Origin: Flavobacterium limicola
Lineage (GTDB): Bacteria; Bacteroidota; Bacteroidia; Flavobacteriales; Flavobacteriaceae
Direction of reading: 5' to 3'
NCBI RefSeq assembly: GCF_003634755.1
Contig: NZ_RBXA01000003.1
Span: 519,529 to 583,528 of the forward strand
Length of the DNA stretch: 64,000 nucleotides
Below the pieces are notes generated by a model, which made no database searches, was not told the DNA's origin, and saw nothing but the letters and a program-made list of their open reading frames with translations. The translations under genes and the position numbers were made by a program. This document shows, piece after piece, positions 16,014 to 22,898 of this stretch. Position 1 is the stretch's first letter. Each line of letters starts with the position of its first letter.

Positions 16014-16412
16014 CAAAGTAACTATCCTTACCACTATACAAGTATCGTAAAAATTGTAGAGAAAAATCAAGAGGATTTATAGCGATCGTAGAACATTCGT
16101 AGAGGGTCATAAAAAGATCCCGAAGCCTCGGGGATTCTATTATACTATGAGTAAGAAAAACAATTAAACGCGCTTCAGCCGATGTTGGTTTAATTTCTCC
16201 GCCTACAACTTACGCCAAATTTTCACCGCTCTTTGAAGGGTTCTTATAAAATGCTGCGCGAACGTCTTTGACTTCGCGCATTTTTTTCTATTTCTTATAA
16301 ATTCTAAATAGGATAAAAGTCTCTGACTTTAGAAAGAAAGTTTTTAGGAAGAGTAAAGCAAGATTTCTCTCTGAATTAATATCTTAAAAAACATCTTGTT
16401 TTTTACCGTAGC
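16014..16412. other. Non-coding spacer with second copy of the terminator repeat
   Basis: Contains 16226-16321, a copy of 11693-11787, and within it the hairpin TGCGCGAA (16255-16262)/TTCGCGCA (16273-16280) plus a seven-T run. Also a CCGAAGCCTCGGG hairpin near 16120. No ORF. Confidence 0.6.
16255..16287 (+). terminator. Rho-independent-type hairpin, second copy
   Basis: Perfect 8-bp stem with a 10-base loop followed by T7, the same as 11721-11753. Confidence 0.65.
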
Positions 16413-16668
16413 TCCCCACTGGAGCTCGTTTGGCAACATTCTTTGGTGCTCGTCTGCGACGAGTACCTACTTAAATTTAAAGATAAAGCGTAGCGTCTGC
16501 AACGCGGTTAATGATAAGAAAATGTATTTTACACTTGGACAGCTATTGGTGCTTTGCTTTTGCCGCCCAAAGCTAATATAAGGAGGAAGGAAAGAGTTTG
16601 AATTATAGTTCAAAGTGCATATCTTTACTTTCTAGTTACCAAAAGAAAGTTCGTTTGGAGATTTTTAG
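16413..16668 (+). repeat. Element C copy 3
   Basis: Starts TCCCCACTGGAGCTCGTTT and ends GTTCGTTTGGAGATTTTTAGA. The middle segment with GCAGC...GCTGC is replaced by CCGCCCAAAGCTAATATAAG. It lies 157 bases before the SRPBCC gene. An ORF within it is not conserved. Confidence 0.8.
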
Positions 16669-16825
16669 AGGAACTATAGTTAAATATAATTCCCAAAAAT
16701 AGAGTGATAGTGATAGGCCTGATTTTGCTACACTGATAGACTAGTTAGAGGTTATTTGAAAAGAACTGTTAAGTATAATGGAAAAATAGCAACTCAAAAG
16801 CGTAATCAAAACAAATAGTAATAGT

Positions 16826-17284
16826 ATGAAAAAGGTACAATTCAAAGTAGGCATTAATGCACCTGCGAACAAGATTTATGATTTTATGCTTGGCATCAAA
16901 AGTAAATCAACGTATGAGCAATGGACTTCATTGTTTAACCCCACATCTACCTATGAAGGAAGTTGGGATAAGGGCAATAAAATACTATTTATTGGAGTAG
17001 ATGAGAAAGGAGAAAAGGGAGGTATGGTTTCCAAGATAGCTGAAAACATTTCCAACCGATTTGTTTCGATTCAACATTATGGTATTATGAAAGCGGAAAA
17101 GGAAATTACAGAAGGACCAGAAGTGGAAAAATGGGCCAACGGATTTGAAAATTATACGTTCGAGGAAAACAATGGAACTACAACCGTTACGGTTGACTTA
17201 GACACTAATGAAGATTTTTTAGAGTATATGAACCAGACCTACCCAAAAGCACTCGATAAGTTGAAAGAACTTTGTGAAAAATAA
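16826..17284 (+). CDS. SRPBCC (START/Bet v1-like) domain protein
   Basis: 152 aa, one helix-grip domain. Typical elements are KVGINAPANKIYDFMLGI at the start, TSTYEGSWDKGNKILFIG, and a C-terminal helix YPKALDKLKELCEK after the TTVTVDLDT strand. This is the AHSA1/polyketide-cyclase type, which binds hydrophobic ligands; individual roles are rarely known. Cytosolic, single-gene module. The 3' spacer contains a weak element B-like stretch (CAATTCGTTGCGCTTCG). Confidence 0.85.
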   Translation: MKKVQFKVGINAPANKIYDFMLGIKSKSTYEQWTSLFNPTSTYEGSWDKGNKILFIGVDEKGEKGGMVSKIAENISNRFVSIQHYGIMKAEKEITEGPEVEKWANGFENYTFEENNGTTTVTVDLDTNEDFLEYMNQTYPKALDKLKELCEK

Positions 17285-17520
17285 CAATTCCAAGGATATC
17301 TTTAAAATTCCAAGAAACAAACAAAGCTTGTAACAGCACCTGCAAGAAATCGGCAGTACATTGGTTAAACAATTCGTTGCGCTTCGTATCAAGTTTGGTG
17401 TTGTCAGACAGTTTTCGTCTCCACAATCACGACCTACTTGTAGCTGTAAAACGGGACAGAGTATAGCGGAGAAAGAAGGGGAAATAAAAAAACGAATAGA
17501 CAATATAAATACAGGAAAAC

Positions 17521-18048
17521 ATGACAGATGAAAACACAGTAATAACATTAAATTCAATCAATAGCGAGCTGAAAGTTGTGAAAGAATTAGTTTATGATAA
17601 GTGTGGTTTTGATTTGATAAACTTGAAATGGAATTTGGAGAGTGCAGAATACGGAGCTTGTTCATTTAAACTAAACGGAAAGACAATTCAATTTCGGGTA
17701 TCTAAAATTACACCGACAAAAACAGGTCAGTTTGTTACAATTTGGAAGAGAAACAAATTCGGTATAACAGAACCGTTTGATATATCGGACGACATAGATT
17801 TTATAATTATTACGTCAAAAAGTGGCGACAACTTTGGACAATTTATTTTTCCAAAATCTGTTTTGGCGGAAAATGGAATAATAACAAAAAACGGCAAAGA
17901 GGGAAAGCGCGGAATAAGAGTGTATCCTCCATGGGACATTGCGACAAATAAACAAGCAGTGAAAACTCAAAGTTGGCAAACAAAATATTTTTTGACAATC
18001 AAAAAAGACGCTAAAACGGACCTTGATTTGATTAGAAAATTATTATAA
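17521..18048 (+). CDS. MepB-family protein
   Basis: 175 aa. It matches the MepB family in length and motifs: LVYDKCGFDLINLKWNLESA, EYGACSFKLNGKTIQFRVSK, TKTGQFVTIWKRN and GKRGIRVYPPWD. In Staphylococcus, mepB is part of the mepRAB multidrug-efflux operon, though its own function is unknown. Here it stands alone in a module, with no mepA-like pump next to it. A trailing element-B-like spacer (GGAACCAATAATGAAACGCC near 18110) follows. Confidence 0.82.
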   Translation: MTDENTVITLNSINSELKVVKELVYDKCGFDLINLKWNLESAEYGACSFKLNGKTIQFRVSKITPTKTGQFVTIWKRNKFGITEPFDISDDIDFIIITSKSGDNFGQFIFPKSVLAENGIITKNGKEGKRGIRVYPPWDIATNKQAVKTQSWQTKYFLTIKKDAKTDLDLIRKLL

Positions 18049-18302
18049 AAAAACGAAATTAGCTAACTGGCTGATTGATATGAATTTTTAAACGGTCTAA
18101 CTTGGCTTTGCGGAACCAATAATGAAACGCCTGCTGAACGGAACCAATTTCAGATCCTATTGGCATGAAAGGATCTGTCGTTCTCTGGAGTTAAACCCAA
18201 ACTAAATCTGAATTCTTAAAATTGCATGCTGCAATAAAAATACAAACAATTCGATAAAAGAGAAATCGAAATAGAATTAGGTAAAGACGATAAGACAAAT
18301 CG

Positions 18303-18552
18303 TCTCAATTGGCGCTTGCTTATCAACTTTCTTTGGTGCTTGATCGCATCGATTATCTACTTAAATTGCTGGTAAAAAGTAGCTTTTATAACGCGGTCAA
18401 TGACAAAAAATGGTATGCTACATTTCCACAGTTTATGGTAGTAGATACGTGCCCATCTGTAATCGGAAGCATTCGAAAGAGTTTGAATTATAGTTCAAAG
18501 TGCATACCTTTACTTTCTAGTTACCAAAATAAAGATCGTTTAAAGTTTTATC
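18303..18552 (+). repeat. Element C copy 4 (diverged)
   Basis: TCTCAATTGGCGCTTGCTTATC through CTACTTAAATTG, AACGCGGTCAATGACAA and AGTTTGAATTATAGTTCAAAG to TTTAAAGTTTTATCCCGA. It immediately precedes the gene at 18611. A 100-codon ORF across this copy is broken in the other copies and is not a gene. Confidence 0.75.
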
Positions 18553-18610
18553 CCGAGGACTGGAGTGAAATTAAGCTGGAAGTAGAATGTACTTCAAACA
18601 AAAATAAATA

Positions 18611-19120
18611 ATGGAAAAATACATACGCCAATTAATTACAATTGAATTTGAAGACAAAAAAGAAATTTTTAGTGGTTTTCTTATTGACTGGACAGAAGAT
18701 TGGATTTTACTCAAAAATAATCCGGTCGATTTTATTATTGATGGCTATACAATCTTGAAAAACAAAAATGTAAAGGCCATCATTCAGGACAAAGATCATG
18801 AATTCACGGAAAGGGTTATTAAACTGAAAGGGTTAAAAACAAGTGCCGATGAAATAATTCCGCTACAGGATTTGTCTTCCATCATCCATTTTTTAGCCAA
18901 TAAATATGAAATTTTTCAGATTGCAACCAAGTCTGACAAAGCGGTTTATTTAGGCAAATTGATAGAATTAAATGAAGAAGAACTGGTCATCGATTTTTTG
19001 GGAACCGAAGGACAATTTGAAGGGGAGATGAGTTTCAAACCAAATAAAATAAGAGTGATTGAATTTGATACAGATTACATCAATTCTTTAAAACTAATTG
19101 TTGACCAAGAAAAGTCATGA
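18611..19120 (+). CDS. Hypothetical protein with duplicated Sm-like beta segments
   Basis: 169 aa, soluble, no cysteine. It contains two similar short beta-barrel units: IFSGFLIDWTEDWILLKNNP...TILKNKNVKAI and VYLGKLIELNEEELVIDFLG...KPNKIRVIEFD. Both resemble the strand-turn pattern of LSm/Hfq-like folds (LxGxLIxxxxxxLxL). Function unknown; RNA binding is only suggested by the fold impression. The 3' 250 bases of the gene and 220 bases beyond are duplicated in decayed form at 27357-27832. Confidence 0.7.
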   Translation: MEKYIRQLITIEFEDKKEIFSGFLIDWTEDWILLKNNPVDFIIDGYTILKNKNVKAIIQDKDHEFTERVIKLKGLKTSADEIIPLQDLSSIIHFLANKYEIFQIATKSDKAVYLGKLIELNEEELVIDFLGTEGQFEGEMSFKPNKIRVIEFDTDYINSLKLIVDQEKS

Positions 19121-19343
19121 AAAAGGAAAACATTAATCCTAAAAAAAAGGAGGCCTTTTTAAAGGGCCTCCGATTGTAGATTCTGATTTATCATTTATCA
19201 ACTCATACCGTTCCGTATAAAATGACTATTTGAATTAGCTTTTCCTTTCAGATAGTTTTACTCAAGTGATTAATCAAAATCACACTCAAAGATACAATTA
19301 AACAAGTATTAAGTTGTTGTTAATGAGTGATTTAACTATTGAT
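18868..19343 (+). repeat. 475-bp segment, intact copy of a distant duplication
   Basis: Homologous to 27357-27832 over its whole length: 3' half of the 169-aa gene, the GGAGGCC hairpin, and the downstream AT-rich leader up to about TTTAACTATTGATTAAC. The two copies are in the same orientation, 8.5 kb apart. Confidence 0.85.
19149..19171 (-). terminator. Rho-independent-type terminator for the minus-strand lipoprotein gene
   Basis: GGAGGCC (19149-19155) pairs with GGCCTCC (19165-19171). An A8 run to its left is a T8 run on the minus strand, so it best terminates leftward transcripts from the lipoprotein gene at 19471-20178. It may also slow the rightward gene. Confidence 0.7.
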
Positions 19344-19470
19344 TAACTTCTTAATTATGAAAACCCGCTGTATAGTAAGTTCAGGATTAAGGATTATATT
19401 TATATAGTTATAAGATGATGTATGTATTAACCGATATAGTTATTTCAGGATGGGACAAGTTCATTTTTAA
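19172..19470. other. Non-coding, contains dispersed repeat F copy 1 (19356-19460)
   Basis: TATGAAAACCCGCTGTATAG...GTTCAGGATTAAGGATTATA...TAGTTATTTCAGGATGGG recurs at 44216-44320 with base changes that destroy any common reading frame. It is therefore a non-coding repeat. Confidence 0.6.
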
Positions 19471-20178
19471 TTAATCCTTGTCGTCTAAGTCTGTTTCTTG
19501 TTCAAGTAAAGATTTTATTTGCTCACCAAAATCATGGTGCCCATCATCGTTATCAGTGCTAATTTCAATAACGCCATCGCCGTCGGTATCAAGCAATAGG
19601 TTCTGACTGGCTAATGATGTTAGTTTTGCAATTAGAGCATCAAGTTGTATTTTAATATTAAGTGTTACATCATTACTATTAACTGTAAAGTCTTTAGTTG
19701 GATCTGCAAAATCCATTTCAAGTTCAGCATCCTTGCCGCTCCATACAACAAAGTTTTTTCCGTCGATAGTACCTTTTATTAAAAAGGTCTTACCTTCCAT
19801 TTCACCAGGCTGGATACTTTTTTCAAACTTAAACTTGATTTCCTCATATTGTGCATTTGGAACATTAACAGTAGTTATAATTTGAGACAAAGCTTTGTTA
19901 GGATCAAGAATATCTAATAAAAAAGGACCCACAAGTTTAACATCATCATGTAAAGAATCAGTATCAAATCTATCATCCTCCACATCAGTCTCTAACTTGA
20001 TATTTCCAATGTTGATCTTAAAATCCGTAATAATCACTGTAGAGGCCATACGCGCCGAAGTCATGTTTGTAGTAGACACTGCAGATGCTTTCAATGTAAC
20101 ATTCCCATCTGTAGAGGCATTATCTGAACAAGAACTTGCCATTATGGCTAGCAAACCTAAAATTGATAGTTTTTTCAT
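19471..20178 (-). CDS. Lipoprotein with acidic, calcium-binding-like tail
   Basis: 235 aa. Lipobox ASSC (Cys17). The middle (TDFKINIGNIKLETD, VKLVGPFLLDIL, NAQYEEIKFKFEKSI) resembles DUF4382-like beta-sandwich lipoproteins. The C-terminus has an EF-hand/dockerin-like Ca loop, DTDGDGVIEISTDNDDG, and ends DLDDKD. Probably surface-exposed on the outer membrane. It shares orientation with the upstream repeat-lipoprotein gene (120-base gap) and is divergent from the FecI/FecR/receptor operon, suggesting a common system. Terminator at 19149. Confidence 0.75.
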   Translation of the reverse strand: MKKLSILGLLAIMASSCSDNASTDGNVTLKASAVSTTNMTSARMASTVIITDFKINIGNIKLETDVEDDRFDTDSLHDDVKLVGPFLLDILDPNKALSQIITTVNVPNAQYEEIKFKFEKSIQPGEMEGKTFLIKGTIDGKNFVVWSGKDAELEMDFADPTKDFTVNSNDVTLNIKIQLDALIAKLTSLASQNLLLDTDGDGVIEISTDNDDGHHDFGEQIKSLLEQETDLDDKD

Positions 20179-20297
20179 TTTATATAGTATTTAAGGGGTT
20201 ACGTAATTAAGAATTATTTTTTAGAGCTTTTTTATATATGATTTATAAAATCGGTTTCGCAAAATTTAAAGTAATGAATAGGGTCTGTGTTTAGTTA

Positions 20298-21329
20298 TTA
20301 GTTCTTAGTAAAATAAAGATAAGATGTCTCTCCATTACTGCTACTCTCATTTTTTAGTCTAATGTTAGTAGTGGTATATTCTATAATTTTCCAATTGTCC
20401 TCTAATTCATCTAACGCACTATTATCAAATTTTAATAGAAATATATCATGTCCGCTATTTACAAACGTTGACCAAGTTCCACCAATAGTATTTGTTCCTT
20501 TTACAGCAGCAACAGTCTCATTCGAATTGAAAGTAAAATTATAACCATTGTAAATTGAAGTTTCATCAATTTTGTTAAAAAAGTAAGAAACATTCCATCC
20601 GCCATCTGTCAAAATCGAAATGAAATTCGAATTTCCTACAGTTCCTGAATGAGGATCGCAATCCTGTATATTAGCCTCAATGATGTCCTCAAAATTAGAA
20701 TTATTTGTAATTAATACTTTTTGACCTTTGGAGTCGGTAATAGAAACTGGATAGTTGATAGAAACAATCACATTGCTTTCTATATTTTCGAAAAAATTAT
20801 ATAAATCGGCATCATTTTGAATAGTAATAGTAGTTGCAATTTGATTATTTGAATTATAAATAGCAATCTTTATTGGATAATTTATATGTATACAGTCAAT
20901 TTCATCAAACCCATCATCTTCATCACAATTTTCGATAATATCTTCTAATTGATCTGAATTTGCAATGAGTTGAGTTTTCCAATTTCGATACTGAATTGTT
21001 ATTGGATAAACAAAGTTTACTAAATCATCATCACTTGAAAAAGCATCTAACGCGGCTTGAACCGTGAGATAATCATTTTGGTTAGATACTGTGATTTGTT
21101 TTCCATTCACGATAACATTAACCGGCAACTGGATATTAAAACAACTAGAATTATCCAAAACATTATCATGGGAAGTAGCGTTTTGTGATACCCTGGAAAT
21201 CAAACTCGCAAGAGGAGATGATACGGATAGATTTTGAGTAGTATCTTGAATAATTATTGTTTCCTCATTTTGACAAGAAATAAATAATATAGCCGTAAAG
21301 CTCATTAATAAGTATTTAATTGTTTTCAT
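20298..21329 (-). CDS. Lipoprotein with four tandem internal repeats
   Basis: 343 aa from the ATG at 21329. An earlier in-frame ATG at 21362 would place 11 residues before the signal peptide, so it is rejected. Lipobox LFISC (Cys19). Residues about 75-245 contain four related units, each 'I-Y/L-P-hydrophobic-I...N/D...L...I': NIQLPVNVIVNGKQ, NFVYPITIQYRNWK, HINYPIKIAIYNSN and SINYPVSITDSKG. The C-terminal 100 residues form a lipocalin-like sheet (GGTWSTFVNSG). Binding or sensing role at the cell surface is inferred from the adjacent divergent sigma/anti-sigma/receptor operon, 103 bases away. Confidence 0.75.
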   Translation of the reverse strand: MKTIKYLLMSFTAILFISCQNEETIIIQDTTQNLSVSSPLASLISRVSQNATSHDNVLDNSSCFNIQLPVNVIVNGKQITVSNQNDYLTVQAALDAFSSDDDLVNFVYPITIQYRNWKTQLIANSDQLEDIIENCDEDDGFDEIDCIHINYPIKIAIYNSNNQIATTITIQNDADLYNFFENIESNVIVSINYPVSITDSKGQKVLITNNSNFEDIIEANIQDCDPHSGTVGNSNFISILTDGGWNVSYFFNKIDETSIYNGYNFTFNSNETVAAVKGTNTIGGTWSTFVNSGHDIFLLKFDNSALDELEDNWKIIEYTTTNIRLKNESSSNGETSYLYFTKN

Positions 21330-21432
21330 ATAAAAAATTAGAGGTTCCTGATAATAAAACAATTTACATCAACATTACCCTACCTAAATCAAAAATAAAT
21401 ATACCTTTACAAAGCAAAAAACATCAAAATAA

Positions 21433-21954
21433 ATGCCAACCAGATCACTATCAAATACTTGTGATGAAATTATGTTTTCAAGATTTTTCAAAAGCCATGC
21501 AAAATCACTTCGCAATTTTCTCTTTTATAAATATGGAAACAAAGACCATGCTGACGATTTAACCCAGGAAGCTTTCATTAAACTGTGGCAAAACTGTGCC
21601 GCAGTTCCTATTGAAAAAGCAAAATCCTATGTATATATAATTGCCAATAATAGCGCTCTTAATGGGATTGCTCATCAAAAAGTTGTTTTGGAATATGAAA
21701 AGAATTTCACGGGTTCTGACAAAACAAATGAAAATCCAGAATTTATACTTGAAGAAAAGCAATTCAAAAGCAAGCTTTTAAAAGCAATTGAAAATTTGAA
21801 TGAAACACAACGTGTTGCTTTTTTGATGCATCGCATTGACGGAAAAAAATACAGTGAGATTGCTGAAGAATTAAACATAAGCATTAAAGCTGTTGAAAAA
21901 CGAATGCATTTGGCTTTGGTTGAACTAAGAAAACAAATTGATAGTATAAAGTAG
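21433..21954 (+). CDS. ECF sigma factor (FecI-like)
   Basis: 173 aa, sigma-70 regions 2 and 4 only. Region 2 shows YGNKDHADDLTQEAFIKLWQ with a conserved DDLTQE. Region 4 is KYSEIAEELNISIKAVEKRM, the Bacteroidota FecI type. It should direct transcription of the receptor operon and perhaps the divergent lipoproteins when released by the anti-sigma protein encoded next. The start is ATG 21433 in a 103-base divergent intergenic region. Confidence 0.93.
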   Translation: MPTRSLSNTCDEIMFSRFFKSHAKSLRNFLFYKYGNKDHADDLTQEAFIKLWQNCAAVPIEKAKSYVYIIANNSALNGIAHQKVVLEYEKNFTGSDKTNENPEFILEEKQFKSKLLKAIENLNETQRVAFLMHRIDGKKYSEIAEELNISIKAVEKRMHLALVELRKQIDSIK

Positions 21955-21989
21955 GGTAAATCTATTTGTACTTGTTATAAACACATAAG

Positions 21990-22898
21990 ATGAACACAAT
22001 GGAAGAGAATCACATTTTATCAAAATGGTTAAACAATGATTTGACAGATGCCGAATTAGCTGATTTTAAAGCTGATCCTGATTATGAAAAATATGAAAAA
22101 ATCAAAAAATATACGGCTCATTTAGAAGTGCCGGATTTTAATGACACGAAAATTTTAGAACATGTTGTTAGTCATAAAAAAACAACGCCTAAAGGTATTG
22201 TTTTGTACAAAAACTGGCTGTTTAAAGTGGCTGCCATTTTAGTTGTCGGGCTAGGTATTACATTAATAATGCAAAATTTTGCCACACAAACCCAATATGC
22301 ACCAAACGGCAAAAAGAACACTTTTTCGTTACCGGACAATTCCGAAGTTGTTTTGAATGCGGGTTCAGAAATTGAATATAAAAAAAGGAATTGGGACAAT
22401 AATAGAAACCTTGAGCTACACGGTGAAGCTTATTTTAAAGTAGCAAAAGGCAAAAAATTTGAAGTTACAACTGATCTTGGAAAAGTTGCTGTCCTTGGAA
22501 CTCAATTCAATGTAAAAGCAAGAAAGAATCGTTTTGATGTAACCTGTTTTGAAGGAAGAGTAAAAGTAAATTACAAAAACACAGAGGTGATTTTAACCCA
22601 AGGACAAAGCGTTATTTTTGAAAATGGAAAACAAATAAATACAAGTGTTAATTCTCCTAAACCAGAATGGCTAGAAAATCAAATTGCTTTTAACACCGAA
22701 AATTTGCGCAATATATTAGATGAAATTCAAAGACAATACGACGTTTCGATTGAAGTGAAAACGAAAGATTCCGATAAATTATTTACAGGAAAAATACCAA
22801 CCGATAATCTTGATGTTGCCCTTCAAATTATTGCAACAACTTATCACTTAGAACCAAATAAAATTGCCGCGAACAAAATAATTTTTGAAAAAAAATAA
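21990..22898 (+). CDS. FecR-family anti-sigma factor
   Basis: 302 aa. The cytosolic N-terminus (about 1-72) contains the sigma-binding helices (LSKWLNNDLTDAELADF). A single membrane helix spans about 75-97 (WLFKVAAILVVGLGITLIM). The periplasmic FecR domain follows (FSLPDNSEVVLNAGSEIEY, LHGEAYFKVAKGKKFEV, VLGTQFNVKA), then the DUF4974-type end (LRNILDEIQRQYDVSIEVK). It passes the signal from the outer-membrane receptor to the sigma factor. The stop codon abuts the receptor ATG with no gap. Confidence 0.93.
   Translation: MNTMEENHILSKWLNNDLTDAELADFKADPDYEKYEKIKKYTAHLEVPDFNDTKILEHVVSHKKTTPKGIVLYKNWLFKVAAILVVGLGITLIMQNFATQTQYAPNGKKNTFSLPDNSEVVLNAGSEIEYKKRNWDNNRNLELHGEAYFKVAKGKKFEVTTDLGKVAVLGTQFNVKARKNRFDVTCFEGRVKVNYKNTEVILTQGQSVIFENGKQINTSVNSPKPEWLENQIAFNTENLRNILDEIQRQYDVSIEVKTKDSDKLFTGKIPTDNLDVALQIIATTYHLEPNKIAANKIIFEKK

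Noticed and set aside
16396..16581. 61-codon ORF
   Set aside because: Part of element C copy 3; not conserved among copies.
18309..18611. 100-codon + strand ORF before the 169-aa gene
   Set aside because: It lies within element C, and the frame is broken in the other copies.
1..19120. Integron integrase gene
   Set aside because: None of the frames on either strand encodes a tyrosine recombinase in this part; the only recombinase trace is the dead fragment at 25.5 kb.
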